Positions 1 through 9,983 of a DNA stretch of 64,000 bases are shown one piece after another. The stretch spans positions 1-64,000 of the forward strand of contig DUOO01000056.1 in the NCBI GenBank assembly GCA_012838795.1, read 5' to 3'. Every line of letters begins with the position of its first letter. The stretch's first letter is position 1. The position numbers and the translations under genes are program-made. The stretch comes from Clostridiaceae bacterium. Its GTDB lineage: Bacteria; Bacillota; Clostridia; Saccharofermentanales; DTU023. The notes under the pieces were generated by a model. It did not search any database and was not told the origin of the DNA. It saw only the letters and a list, made by a program, of their open reading frames with translations.

Positions 1-145
1 TATAATAATCAAATAATAAACAAAAAATTTTACTTATTTGCGAATAAAGTCAGCAGATTTAGTTTTCAGCAACAGATTAAATAATAATTTGGATAATTTA
101 TTTATTATATAAAAGAAATTATTTATTAAATTTTAGGAGGATTTT

Positions 146-1945
146 ATGACAGAAAGCAGATTAATTGGCGGTTTTCCGGTAATCGGTATTCGCCCGGTAA
201 TTGACGGACGCAGAGGAAAACTCAATGTGCGAGAATCTCTGGAAGATCAAACAATGAATATGGCTAAATCAGCTGCAGAATTATTGAGAAATAATTTGAA
301 ATATTCAAACGGTGAACCGGTGAAAGTAGTAATTTCTAACACAACTATCGGTCGTGTTGCCGAAGCTGCAATGTGTGCTCAGCAATTCAAAGAGGAAGGC
401 GTTGACATTACTTTAACTGTCACTCCTTGCTGGTGCTACACTGCAGAAACTATGGATATGGATCCCATGACAATTAAAGGTGTTTGGGGTTTCAACGGAA
501 CTGAACGTCCGGGTGCTGTATATTTAGCAGCGGTTCTCGCCGCTCATGCTCAAAAAGGATTGCCCGCATTCGGCATTTACGGCAAAGATGTTAAAGATGC
601 CGACGATACGGAAATTCCGGAAGATGTTGCAGAAAAAATGTTGCGTTTCGGCAGAGCAGCTGTCGCAGCAGCTACAATGCGCGGTAAATCTTATTTACAA
701 ATCGGCGCAACCTGTATGGGTATTGCCGGCTCGATGATTGACAATGATTTCTTTGAATCTTATCTCGGAATGAGAACCGAATCCGTTGACGAAGTTGAAA
801 TTATTCGTCGTATGGAATTAGGCATCTATGACAAAGAAGAATATGAGCAAGCATTGGCTTGGGTCAAAGAAAATATCAAAGAAGGTATCGACACCAATCC
901 GCCGGAATTACAAAAATCACGTGAAGTCAAAGATAAAGAATGGGAATTCTCCGTTAAAATGGCTTTGATTATCCGTGACTTAATGGTCGGCAATGATAAT
1001 TTAGGCAAAGGCAACGAAGAAGAGGCTGTCGGTCATAATGCTATCGCAGCCGGTTTCCAAGGACAAAGACAATGGACCGACTTCTATCCGAACGGTGACT
1101 TTGCAGAATCTATTCTTAATACACCGTTTGACTGGACAGGTATACGTGAACCTTATATCGTAGCTACAGAAAACGACACATTAAACGGTGTAGGTATGCT
1201 ATTCCTTAACCTGTTAACCAATCGTTCTCAAATCTTTGCCGACGTCAGAACCTGCTGGAACGGCGATTCCGTAAAACGCGTTACAGGTTATGAGATTTCC
1301 GGTTATGCCAAAGAAGCCGACGGTTTCTTACACTTAATCAACTCCGGTGCGGCAACAATCGATGCTTGCGGTCAAGTTAAAGATGAAGACGGAACACCTT
1401 GTATGAAACCTTTCTGGGAAATGACCGATGAAGATGTTCAAGCTTGCCTCGATGCTACAACATACTGCCCGGCAAATAACGGCTACTTCCGCGGCGGCGG
1501 TTTCTCTTCCCGTTTTGAAACAAGAGCCGAAATGCCTGTCACAATGATTCGTTTGAATTTAGTTAAAGGTTTAGGTCCTTGCTTACAAATCGCTGAAGGT
1601 TGGACAGTAGAGCTTCCGGAAGATGTATCCGACGTATTATGGAAACGTACAGACTACTCCTGGCCAAGCACATGGTTTGCTCCGCGTGTAACCGGAAAAG
1701 CACCTTTCAAATCCGCTTATGATGTTATGAATAACTGGGGTGCCAACCACGGTGTTATCAGCTACGGTCACGTAGGTGCTGATGTAATTACTTTAGCTTC
1801 TATCTTACGTATTCCGATCAGCATGCATAACATTCCTGAAGACGATATCTACCGTCCGGCAGCTTGGAATGCATTCGGTATGGACAAAGAGGGTTCTGAC
1901 TTCAGAGCTTGCAAAAATTACGGACCGCTATACAAACGGATTTAA
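146..1945 (+). CDS. fucI: L-fucose isomerase
   Basis: Cytoplasmic metal-dependent ketol isomerase that converts L-fucose to L-fuculose; family members also act on D-arabinose. The 599 residues match the usual FucI length of about 590. The expected active-site segments are present: Glu in ATENDTLNG, Asp in IFADVRT and His in ISYGHVGAD near the C-terminus. The ATG at 146 follows a clean AGGAGG (135-140). It is the only plus-strand gene in the window, convergent with the pentose operon to its right and separated from it by a hairpin. No fuculokinase or fuculose-phosphate aldolase is adjacent inside the window, so the rest of its pathway lies to the left or elsewhere. The family assignment is secure; fucose versus D-arabinose cannot be decided from sequence. 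Confidence 0.95.
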   Translation: MTESRLIGGFPVIGIRPVIDGRRGKLNVRESLEDQTMNMAKSAAELLRNNLKYSNGEPVKVVISNTTIGRVAEAAMCAQQFKEEGVDITLTVTPCWCYTAETMDMDPMTIKGVWGFNGTERPGAVYLAAVLAAHAQKGLPAFGIYGKDVKDADDTEIPEDVAEKMLRFGRAAVAAATMRGKSYLQIGATCMGIAGSMIDNDFFESYLGMRTESVDEVEIIRRMELGIYDKEEYEQALAWVKENIKEGIDTNPPELQKSREVKDKEWEFSVKMALIIRDLMVGNDNLGKGNEEEAVGHNAIAAGFQGQRQWTDFYPNGDFAESILNTPFDWTGIREPYIVATENDTLNGVGMLFLNLLTNRSQIFADVRTCWNGDSVKRVTGYEISGYAKEADGFLHLINSGAATIDACGQVKDEDGTPCMKPFWEMTDEDVQACLDATTYCPANNGYFRGGGFSSRFETRAEMPVTMIRLNLVKGLGPCLQIAEGWTVELPEDVSDVLWKRTDYSWPSTWFAPRVTGKAPFKSAYDVMNNWGANHGVISYGHVGADVITLASILRIPISMHNIPEDDIYRPAAWNAFGMDKEGSDFRACKNYGPLYKRI

Positions 1946-1976
1946 TCTGATTTTTCAGATTAATTTCAAATAAATA

Positions 1977-2026
1977 AAGGACTATCCCGGAAATAAACTT
2001 TTCTCTGAGATAGTCCTTCTTTTTTG
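1977..2026. terminator. Rho-independent terminator between convergent genes
   Basis: A 10-bp stem AAGGACTATC / GATAGTCCTT with a loop of about 22 nt is followed on the plus strand by CTTTTTTT. It ends the fucI transcript. The A-rich side could also serve the minus-strand operon that stops at 2052. Confidence 0.8.
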
Positions 2027-2051
2027 ATTGGATTCAAATCGGATTAAATAA

Positions 2052-3083
2052 TTATTTTGTTAATAATAATTCCAAAATATACATCTCGATTGCTTCATAA
2101 TTACCATCTTTGACATATTCATCCACTACTGCCTGATCAAATTTATCTACTTTGTCTTCCAACATTTTGACCACTTTTATTGTATTGGCCAAATGCTCAT
2201 ATGAATGTTCAAAAGATGTTGAGCGCATAGCTTTAACGTCTAAACCAACATACTTGCCTTCTTTGTCATAATCACTATCGCACAGTACTTTAATTTGATT
2301 GAACGCCGATCTTAAGTTTTCAGCTGCAAAAATCTTATCTTGATCATACTTAATACCGTTTTGATCATTTATGTGTACTGACAATAATTTATTTTGTGCA
2401 ATAGCAAAAGCCAAATCATGTGTTGCTTCCAGTCCTACCATTGTTGAATGTGCTGATTCAACCAGTACACCCATTCTGTCCGGATCGATCGTTGCATTTC
2501 CCAAAGCAATCGCATGTCCGACTGTTCCTGCATAAGAACGATCAATCGGTTCATTCGGTTTTGGTTCAATGGCAATTTTAATATTCTCATCGTATTCCAG
2601 CATAAGATTCAAAGATTTTGTCAATTGCTGTATTGTCTCCACAGGAGGTTTGCTTTCCATGCATAATGTACCTTCTCTGGCTAACCATAAAACAATAAAC
2701 TTCGCACCTAAAATATTGGCAATATCGATGGAACGATAAGTACGCCACATGGCATGTTCCCAATTTTCTTTTATTGGTGCAGTGTAAGCACCATCTTTAA
2801 ATTGAGGCTCAAACCAAAGACGCGGTGCAACGAATTCCGCTTCAAGATTATATTCATCCAACAGAGCTTTCAATTCTTTTGCTTCCGCAATGATTTGTTC
2901 TTCCGATTTACTGCTGATATCAGGTACTGCATCATCATCATGGAACTGAATTGCATCAAATCCCATTTCTGCAAACTTTTTGATTTTTTCTTTCATCGGA
3001 ATTTCATCTCTGGTAGGCGGACCATATACATCTACGCCGCTTGCTACATTCCAAGGACCCACGGAAAATTTAAATCTACTCAT
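2052..3083 (-). CDS. Class I xylose isomerase-like TIM-barrel protein
   Basis: A 343-residue TIM-barrel protein related to the actinobacterial (class I) xylose isomerases, which interconvert aldoses and ketoses with two divalent metals. Visible matches are the FHDDD segment near residue 48, EPKPNEP, the Glu-x-x-His pair in VESAH, IKYDQD and a late Asp in GLDVKA. All family metal ligands therefore appear to be kept, although the protein is about 45 residues shorter than Streptomyces XylA. The start is ATG 3083 with GAGGTG upstream. It is the last gene of the operon after AraA, so it may isomerise a second pentose or a product of the same pathway. The fold and metal site are read from sequence; the substrate is unknown. 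Confidence 0.75.
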   Translation of the reverse strand: MSRFKFSVGPWNVASGVDVYGPPTRDEIPMKEKIKKFAEMGFDAIQFHDDDAVPDISSKSEEQIIAEAKELKALLDEYNLEAEFVAPRLWFEPQFKDGAYTAPIKENWEHAMWRTYRSIDIANILGAKFIVLWLAREGTLCMESKPPVETIQQLTKSLNLMLEYDENIKIAIEPKPNEPIDRSYAGTVGHAIALGNATIDPDRMGVLVESAHSTMVGLEATHDLAFAIAQNKLLSVHINDQNGIKYDQDKIFAAENLRSAFNQIKVLCDSDYDKEGKYVGLDVKAMRSTSFEHSYEHLANTIKVVKMLEDKVDKFDQAVVDEYVKDGNYEAIEMYILELLLTK

Positions 3084-3172
3084 TTTTCACCTCGTAATAC
3101 TCATGCTTTCTTCATGTTTTTTATTGACTATACTTTTAAATAACTATACTATTTATTTTTATTAATAACAAA

Positions 3173-4573
3173 TTAATAAATTTCAATCAATTCTGTGTTA
3201 GTGAATTTTGCAAAGCTTCTGATATCGTCTAAATCCAATGCAGTTGTCAAGACTGAATGATGACCGGCTCCTGCTTCTAACCAAGCCTTTACACCGGTCT
3301 CAAAATCAGGTTTTATTTTCCAGTATAAACTTGCAACAGGAAGTTTCGGTGTTTCTTTGTGAGGATTGATCAATTCAACTTCAGCGGCGATTAATCTGAA
3401 ACGATCACCCAAATCAATCAGACAAATCTGCAATGCATCACCTTCGACCGGTTTAAATTTTAACCTTGCAGGATCTGCTTTTCCGCCAATACCTAAAGGA
3501 TGAACTTCAACAACCGGTTTGTCTGAGGCAAATGCCGGAGGAACTTCCAACATATGAGATCCCATAACAAATTCTTTACCTTCATTCAGGTCATAAGTAT
3601 AGTCCTCCATGAAGCCTGTGCCACCATCTCTTAATCTTGCTATTTCATAAAGAACTGCACCTAAAGCTGCGCTCTTGAAATCGCCTTCAGGACCGAAACC
3701 GACTCCTTTATCCATTAAATTCTGGGCTGCCAGACCCGGTAATTGTTTTAAGCCGTAAAGATCCTGGAAAGTATCCGTGAAGGCACCGACATCTTCTTGC
3801 TCCAAAAACTTATCCATAGCTGCTTCAAATCGAGCGTCTTCATATACTTGGGGCATAGTATCTTCAGGTACAATATATTTTTCTTGGTATTCAGAAATTT
3901 TATTTTTAATTTCTTCTTCAGTCAATTCTTCCATTATTGTAGTAAGATCACCGATAGCATAGTAGTTTACCCGCCAGCCGAATTGAATTTGGCTTTCCAA
4001 GCGGTCTCCGCCTGTGACGGCAACTTCGCGCATGTTATTTCCGAACATTGCAACACTGAGATTATTGGAAAAGGCCACTCCTCTGGCAACATCCATAAAT
4101 TTGTTTATCTTATTAATAACTCTTTCCGATTTATAATAACCAACAACAGTTTCACGTTTGACACCCAGCCTTGTACAAATAAATCCAAATTCGCGATCAC
4201 CATGTGCCGATTGGTTTAAATTCATATAATCCATATCAATCGTATCGAATGGTAATGACTCATGAAATTGCGTGTGTAAGTGAAGCATCGGCTTTCTTAA
4301 AATTTTAAGTCCTTTTATCCACATCTTTGCCGGCGAAAATGTATGCATCCACGTGATAGTCCCTATACAATCCTCATCATCTTCTGCTTGGCGAATTGCT
4401 TTATAAATGCTATCCGGATCAGCTACCGGTTTTACATGAACAATTTCAACTTCATCACAAGTTTTACTATTCAAATATTGAACCATCTCAAGACTTTGAT
4501 CTGCAACTTCCTGTAATGTTTCCGGACCATATAATGGTTGTGTTCCTGTTAAAAAATAAAGTTTTTTCATCAT
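3173..4573 (-). CDS. araA: L-arabinose isomerase
   Basis: Converts L-arabinose to L-ribulose in the cytoplasm; many homologues also turn D-galactose into D-tagatose. The length of 466 aa is slightly under the 474-500 aa of characterised AraA proteins. The four metal or catalytic residues of the family are visible: Glu in GFGPEGDF, Glu in FMEDYTYD, His in MGSHMLEV and His in GAGHHSVL. The ATG at 4573 has AAAGGA upstream, and a second ATG follows directly. It lies between the class II aldolase and the xylose-isomerase-like gene. No AraD epimerase is found in the window, which bears on the pathway (see findings). Confidence 0.93.
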   Translation of the reverse strand: MMKKLYFLTGTQPLYGPETLQEVADQSLEMVQYLNSKTCDEVEIVHVKPVADPDSIYKAIRQAEDDEDCIGTITWMHTFSPAKMWIKGLKILRKPMLHLHTQFHESLPFDTIDMDYMNLNQSAHGDREFGFICTRLGVKRETVVGYYKSERVINKINKFMDVARGVAFSNNLSVAMFGNNMREVAVTGGDRLESQIQFGWRVNYYAIGDLTTIMEELTEEEIKNKISEYQEKYIVPEDTMPQVYEDARFEAAMDKFLEQEDVGAFTDTFQDLYGLKQLPGLAAQNLMDKGVGFGPEGDFKSAALGAVLYEIARLRDGGTGFMEDYTYDLNEGKEFVMGSHMLEVPPAFASDKPVVEVHPLGIGGKADPARLKFKPVEGDALQICLIDLGDRFRLIAAEVELINPHKETPKLPVASLYWKIKPDFETGVKAWLEAGAGHHSVLTTALDLDDIRSFAKFTNTELIEIY

Positions 4574-4613
4574 TAATTCCTTTCTTATTGATATGATTAT
4601 TTCTTTAATATGA

Positions 4614-5525
4614 TTAATTAACCTTGATTAATAGATCATAATTGTCCGCAATTTCTAAATCTTCTTTTATAATCTTGCTGCAAACCTCATACACTCTGTC
4701 TTGGGCCTTAGAAAGATTATTATCATCTCTTAAGGAAAATTCATAAGCCTGCCTTAATTCAGTCGCAATATTCATTTTGGCAATACCTGTCTTCACAGCT
4801 TTCTGAATATAGCTTTTCGGGATGCCTGAACCACCATGTAATACGAGGGGTATTTGAGTAACCTCAAATAATTTTTGCAAATATTCAAGGTCTATTTTTC
4901 CTTCAGGTTTTTTCTGATCCCGCAGACTCTCGGCTACGGCACCATGAATACTGCCAACAGCAACCGACAGCCAATCACAATGACTTTCCGCAGCAAATTT
5001 TTCTGCCTCGTCAACATCCGTAAAACCTATGCGTTTCTCAAAAATTTCCTCATAAGATAATGAGATCGGTTCGTTCTCATGTCCCATTACAGCACCTAAT
5101 TCGGCCTCACAGGCAATATCAAAAGAATGAACATAATCAGCAACTTCCCTTGTAACCGCAATATTTCCTTCCAGATTTAATCTGGATCCGTCAATCATCA
5201 CTGATTCATAACCTACATCGCAAGCACTCTTGATGTAGGTCATGTAATCTACATGCTGATTACTTTCATCAATTACGGGAATATGATCAAGATGCAAGAA
5301 AGTATAGCCCGGTTTTTTATACTTATGATACTCTTTAGCAACATCTTCCAAGCTTTTCGATTGAAAATTTAACCATTCTACACGAGCAACTTGGATCATT
5401 GCTACACTGTTATTATCTTTGATAGCTTCTACGATCGGTTCCACCATCGGAATATGCGGAATATTAAAGGCAGGAATCAGGGTGCCGATTTCTAATGCTT
5501 TTTTAACTAATTCATTTGCTTTCAC
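4614..5525 (-). CDS. Class II fructose-bisphosphate aldolase family protein
   Basis: Zinc-dependent ketose-phosphate aldolase of the FbaA/GatY/KbaY family, which cleaves ketose phosphates to DHAP and an aldehyde. The 303 aa carry Asp-His in LHLDHIP (about 80-81), Glu in CEAELGAV (about 140), His in GSIHGA (about 194) and His in LVLHGGSG (about 230), that is, the catalytic Asp and the zinc ligands. The start is GTG 5525 with GAGAGGG seven bases upstream; no nearby ATG fits. It sits directly between an FGGY kinase and AraA, where an araD gene would normally be expected. It could cleave L-ribulose 1-phosphate, a tagatose phosphate or a similar ketose phosphate. The family is certain and the substrate is inferred. 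Confidence 0.85.
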   Translation of the reverse strand: MKANELVKKALEIGTLIPAFNIPHIPMVEPIVEAIKDNNSVAMIQVARVEWLNFQSKSLEDVAKEYHKYKKPGYTFLHLDHIPVIDESNQHVDYMTYIKSACDVGYESVMIDGSRLNLEGNIAVTREVADYVHSFDIACEAELGAVMGHENEPISLSYEEIFEKRIGFTDVDEAEKFAAESHCDWLSVAVGSIHGAVAESLRDQKKPEGKIDLEYLQKLFEVTQIPLVLHGGSGIPKSYIQKAVKTGIAKMNIATELRQAYEFSLRDDNNLSKAQDRVYEVCSKIIKEDLEIADNYDLLIKVN

Positions 5526-5552
5526 GTATTTTCCCTCTCAAAATTAAAGAAT

Positions 5553-7022
5553 TTATTTTTTTATATTTTTAAGCAAATTCAAGTATTCTTCGTATAATTT
5601 TTGATATTGCCGCACTTTATCTTTTTCAGGTTCGAAATATTTTTTGCGGCTGACTAAAGACGCAGAAGCTTCTTCAATGCTTGAAAATACACCCAGTTGA
5701 TGTAATGACATAATGGCAGATCCCAGTGTTCCCGCCTCATTAAATTCTAAAGTTTCTACCGGTAAATTAAAAATATTTGATCGAATTTGCATCCATACAT
5801 CGGATTTTGCTCCACCTCCGACAGAACGCACTTGAGAAATATCAACACCTATGGATTTCACTACCTCTATATTGCGTTTAATGGCAAAACTAATGCCCTC
5901 AAGACAAGCTTTGTAGATGTCATTAACGCTGCTGTTTACTGTTAACCCGGCAATGACCCCGATGTCATTCGGATTCAAATCCGGGGTTCCGGAACCTGAA
6001 AAATTAGGCAAAATAAGAATATTTGACGGCTCTTTCGGTATACTGCTGTCCAGTATTTTCAGCGCATCTTTTTCAGGAGATTTAAAAACTTTGGTAAACC
6101 AATTCAAAATTGCTCCGCCTGTCATGTTAAATGCATAAGAGACGAATAGGTCCGAATCCAAGTAAGGAACACTCGCTAAATTATACTTTGCTAATTCATC
6201 TGCATACTGATCGCCCCGGTAGGTAAAAGTCAAACAGTCTGTAGTCCCTATTGTATTAACCGATTGTCCCGCCTTATATATTCCTCCGCCAACAGCTCCT
6301 GCTACTTGATCATGTCCGCCTATTATCAGCAAAGGATTATTGATCAGACCGAATTGATTCTTCAACTCAGAATTTAATCTGCCTACCGTGCTGCCGGTCG
6401 GGACTAATGACGGCAAAGCGGCCTCGTCTAAACCCACATACTCAAAACATTGTTTCAGCCACTGTTTAGAATGAATATCAAAGGCAAGTGTTCTCGCTGC
6501 TAAAGAATAATCCATAACAACTTCTGCACCCAATCTGAATAGAACGTAAGAAGCTACTGAAAACATTTTTTCAGCTTCCGAGATAACCTGTGGTTTATTG
6601 TCCGCCAACCATTTCATTTTAGACAAGCTGTACATTCCGTTTGTATATGTACCCGCATGTTTTACAAAAAAGTCGTTTCCGAATTGGTCCGCCAAAATCT
6701 CTGCTTCTTTATCACCTCTGATATCCATGTATAAAATCGGATTGAACAGAACTTTATCTTCTTTGTCTATCAGCACAAAAGTCTCGCCGAAAGAAGTGAC
6801 ACATATCGCCGCAATCTCTTTCGTGTTCAATTGATCAATTGTACCGTGAATTGTTTTGATTGCTTGCGTAACTAAAAAATCTATATCTATTTCATAGTGA
6901 TTATTAAATTCATCTTCTTTTATGGGATATTGCTCATATGAATACGCACAAACTTTCGCATTCTCATCAAACGCCGTTGTTTTTACACCTGTAGTCCCTA
7001 AATCTACCCCTAAAACAAACAT
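5553..7022 (-). CDS. FGGY-family carbohydrate kinase
   Basis: ATP-dependent sugar kinase with the FGGY two-domain actin-like fold. The N-terminal GVDLGTTGVKT phosphate-binding loop and the C-terminal VRSVGGGAKSDVW adenine-binding segment are clear. I use the ATG at 7022 (489 aa) because the track start at 7034 is a TTG without a good ribosome site. Located between the importer permease and the class II aldolase, it probably phosphorylates the ketose made by AraA or its neighbour. It resembles xylulokinase or gluconokinase-type members more than AraB in length and motifs, but the exact substrate cannot be read from sequence. Confidence 0.85.
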   Translation of the reverse strand: MFVLGVDLGTTGVKTTAFDENAKVCAYSYEQYPIKEDEFNNHYEIDIDFLVTQAIKTIHGTIDQLNTKEIAAICVTSFGETFVLIDKEDKVLFNPILYMDIRGDKEAEILADQFGNDFFVKHAGTYTNGMYSLSKMKWLADNKPQVISEAEKMFSVASYVLFRLGAEVVMDYSLAARTLAFDIHSKQWLKQCFEYVGLDEAALPSLVPTGSTVGRLNSELKNQFGLINNPLLIIGGHDQVAGAVGGGIYKAGQSVNTIGTTDCLTFTYRGDQYADELAKYNLASVPYLDSDLFVSYAFNMTGGAILNWFTKVFKSPEKDALKILDSSIPKEPSNILILPNFSGSGTPDLNPNDIGVIAGLTVNSSVNDIYKACLEGISFAIKRNIEVVKSIGVDISQVRSVGGGAKSDVWMQIRSNIFNLPVETLEFNEAGTLGSAIMSLHQLGVFSSIEEASASLVSRKKYFEPEKDKVRQYQKLYEEYLNLLKNIKK

Positions 7023-7137
7023 TTTTCTGCCCAAAACTTTCTATATGCAACACCTATAACTTATATAAACAGAAATAAGTGAAAAAAATCCAAAATCGTA
7101 ATAATTGTTTTTATTCTCTGTTCTCTCTCATTATTGA

Positions 7138-8304
7138 TTACTGTTTTTTCTTGTTCGACATCAAATCAAAAGCAACTGCAAGTAACAGAACCAATCCCTT
7201 TATCACTTGTTGCCAGTCAACAGCTACACCTATAATAGACATTCCATTGTTTAAAATACCCATTATTAAGCCGCCAATCATTGTTCCGGCTATCGTACCT
7301 ATTCCGCCGCTGGCCGAGGCACCGCCAATATAACAAGCAGCAATCGAATCCAATTCAAATCCTACTCCTGCTTTCGGAGAACCTGCATTTAATCTGCCTG
7401 CGTAAACAAGCCCGGCAACTGAAGCAATAAATCCCATCGTGACAAATATCATAAAAGTATATTTTTTTGTATCAATTCCGGACAACATTGCAACCTTATC
7501 ATTTCCGCCAACTGCATAAATTCTTCTTCCGACAGTTGTTTTTGTTGTCAAGAAAGAAAAGATGATTATTAATATACCTAATAACACAAGTACCGAAGGT
7601 ATTCCTTGGAAAGTAGCAAAAGAGAAAATCAAAAAGCCGATAAAGATTATGATAAACAATGCTTCAACAAATTCAATCCACAACTTTCTGACAGGTATTC
7701 CGTATTTTTTGCTTTTTCTTCTCGCAAAAACTCTACTCAAAAGAATGAATGCGATTAATGCCAAGCCCACAAAAAGCGACAGCAGATCTATACTATTAAC
7801 CCATATACCCGGTAAAAAGCTTGAACTGACTGCTCTTAACTGATTTGGAAATGGTCCGATGGTTTGACCATCTAAAACAATTATAGCCAAGCCTCTGAAA
7901 ATTAATTGAGAAGCCAGAGTGACAATAAAAGGCGGCACACCGACATAAGCAATCCAAAATCCGTTCCAAGCTCCAATCACCGCTCCGAGTAATAGAAGAA
8001 ATAAAATAACCGGTCCCAGAGGCAATTGCTTTTGTACCAATAACATAGCAGCTACCCCCCCGATGAAAGCACAAATTGAACCTACAGAAAGATCAACTGT
8101 TCCTCTGATAATCACTAATAACATTGCTGTTGACAAAATCAAGATATAACTGTTCTGCTGAACAATATTTGCAATATTTAATGGTTTTAATAAAGAACCG
8201 CCGGTTAATATTTGAAAGAATATGATAATGGCTACTAATGTCAGGATCATTCCATATTTCTTAAAATTTTTCAGGTTACTTCCTTTTATATTAAGTTTAT
8301 TCAT
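7138..8304 (-). CDS. Sugar ABC transporter permease (XylH/GguB type)
   Basis: Inner-membrane permease of the branched BPD_transp_2 family, the length (388 aa) of XylH/GguB rather than the shorter RbsC. Many hydrophobic segments are visible. The family hallmarks GTVDLSVGS near residue 68, the VTLASQLIFRG segment and ACYIGGASASGGIGT near the C-terminus are present. It would form the membrane pore with the ATPase and lipoprotein encoded just upstream, importing the aldose processed by the genes that follow. It follows the ATPase by 81 bases and precedes the FGGY kinase. The start is ATG 8304 with AAAGGA somewhat further upstream than usual. Confidence 0.92.
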   Translation of the reverse strand: MNKLNIKGSNLKNFKKYGMILTLVAIIIFFQILTGGSLLKPLNIANIVQQNSYILILSTAMLLVIIRGTVDLSVGSICAFIGGVAAMLLVQKQLPLGPVILFLLLLGAVIGAWNGFWIAYVGVPPFIVTLASQLIFRGLAIIVLDGQTIGPFPNQLRAVSSSFLPGIWVNSIDLLSLFVGLALIAFILLSRVFARRKSKKYGIPVRKLWIEFVEALFIIIFIGFLIFSFATFQGIPSVLVLLGILIIIFSFLTTKTTVGRRIYAVGGNDKVAMLSGIDTKKYTFMIFVTMGFIASVAGLVYAGRLNAGSPKAGVGFELDSIAACYIGGASASGGIGTIAGTMIGGLIMGILNNGMSIIGVAVDWQQVIKGLVLLLAVAFDLMSNKKKQ

Positions 8305-8385
8305 TTTTATTATGCATTCCTTTCACTATCTTCAAAACACAAAACCGACAACCATGACACCAATATTTCTATTCAAATTCTCTCA

Positions 8386-9903
8386 TTAAATCAGTTGCGC
8401 CATGATTGTTTCCTGCGTTGCATCTTCAGCATCAACACAACCAATGATTTTTCCTTGCGTCATCAGATAGATTCTGTCGCACATACCGAGTAACTCCGGT
8501 AACTCCGAAGATATCATCAGAATAGTCTTACCGCTTTCAGCTAACTGATTTATTATCGAAAAAATCTCGTATTTTGCTCCAACATCAATTCCGCGGGTAG
8601 GTTCATCTAAAAGAATAATATCCGCATCCGAAAAGATCCATTTTGCCAAAGCAACTTTTTGTTGATTGCCGCCACTTAGTGTTTCGACAACCTGTTCATG
8701 TCCTGTACATCTGATAACCAATTGCTCAATCAGTGTATTTACTTCATTGATTTCTTTATCAAAATTAATTCGGCCGTTATTTGAAACGCTTTTTAAATTA
8801 ACCAGAGTCATGTTGTCTTTTATGGTTGACATCTGGATTAAGCCATATACTTTTCGATCCTCGGAAATATAGGCAAAGCCATTCTTTACTGCCATGGAAA
8901 TATTATTATTCTGAATGAGTTCTTGATTTTTATATATTTTGCCTGAAGCCTTCTGACCTTCCCGATAACCGAAAATACTCATGGCCAATTCGGTTCGGCC
9001 TGCTCCCATCAGGCCGGCAATACCAACTACTTCACCTCTCTTAACATCGAAGGATACATCTTTTATGATTTGTTTATCTTCGGCAGTTGAAAAAACATTC
9101 CAATCCTCTACTTTTAATACTACATCCCCTATATCAGAATCTCTTGGAGGATAATAGTTGTTTGCGAACGAACGTCCCACCATACCCTGAACAATTCGTC
9201 CTTCTGTTACTTCGTCAATTCCCCGATACAGTGTTTCGACAACAGCTCCGTCTCTTAATATTGTAAAAGCATCACATACTTTAATTACTTCAGACAGCTT
9301 ATGCGAGATGAGTATGCTGGTTAAACCTTCTTTTTTAAATTCTAAAAGAAGGTTTAATAACTGATTACTCTCATTTTCATTCAAAGCTGATGTAGGCTCA
9401 TCCAGTACCAACAATTCTATGTGTTTAGTTAAAGCTTTGGCAATCTCCACTAATTGTTGCTCAGCAACACTAAGATCACTGACAATTGTTTCCGGCATTC
9501 TGGACAAACCTACACGTTTTAATACCTCTATAGCTTCTTCACGCATTTTATATACGTCATTTACACCAAATTTACTATGTTCATGACCTAAAAAAATATT
9601 TTCTCTGATTGATAAGTACGGAACCAAGGCAAGTTCTTGATGAATTATGGCAATTCCTAAATTTTCACTCTCTTTAATAGTCTTAAACTCGCAATGTTCG
9701 TTTTTGTAGTATATATCCCCTTCATAGTTTCCGGACGTAATAACACCGCTTAAAACTTTCATTAAAGTAGATTTTCCGGCACCGTTTTCACCTACCAAGG
9801 CATGAATAGTTTTATTCTTCACAGAAAAGGAAACATTGTCTAAGGCAACGACTCCGGGGTACCTTTTTGTAATATTTTTCATTTCTAAAATCTTATCCGA
9901 CAC
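8386..9903 (-). CDS. Sugar ABC transporter ATPase (XylG/GguA type)
   Basis: A 505-residue ATPase with two fused ABC domains, the arrangement of monosaccharide importers. Domain 1 has GENGAGKST, SVAEQQLVEIAKAL (a signature variant) and LVLDEPTSAL. Domain 2 has the typical altered Walker A GLMGAGRTEL, then LSGGNQQKVALAKW and ILLDEPTRGIDVGAK. The start is GTG 9903 behind GGGAGG. It is 80 bases after the binding-protein gene and 81 before the permease, in one operon. Known for the family: it powers uptake from the cytoplasmic face of the membrane. Confidence 0.94.
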   Translation of the reverse strand: MSDKILEMKNITKRYPGVVALDNVSFSVKNKTIHALVGENGAGKSTLMKVLSGVITSGNYEGDIYYKNEHCEFKTIKESENLGIAIIHQELALVPYLSIRENIFLGHEHSKFGVNDVYKMREEAIEVLKRVGLSRMPETIVSDLSVAEQQLVEIAKALTKHIELLVLDEPTSALNENESNQLLNLLLEFKKEGLTSILISHKLSEVIKVCDAFTILRDGAVVETLYRGIDEVTEGRIVQGMVGRSFANNYYPPRDSDIGDVVLKVEDWNVFSTAEDKQIIKDVSFDVKRGEVVGIAGLMGAGRTELAMSIFGYREGQKASGKIYKNQELIQNNNISMAVKNGFAYISEDRKVYGLIQMSTIKDNMTLVNLKSVSNNGRINFDKEINEVNTLIEQLVIRCTGHEQVVETLSGGNQQKVALAKWIFSDADIILLDEPTRGIDVGAKYEIFSIINQLAESGKTILMISSELPELLGMCDRIYLMTQGKIIGCVDAEDATQETIMAQLI

Positions 9904-9983
9904 AGTTATTCCTCCCTGCTCTAAAAAGATTCATTATCACGGTAAGTATCATCTTTGAATTTCTACTTCATATTCTTGTTATC

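Noticed and set aside
7023-7034. TTG start of the first FGGY kinase from the ORF track
   Set aside because: The ATG at 7022 begins directly at the conserved N-terminus, and the TTG has no ribosome site. Similar corrections were made for 18261, 19095, 21064, 27795, 33255, 42249, 43665, 46117, 47136, 54490 and 58338.
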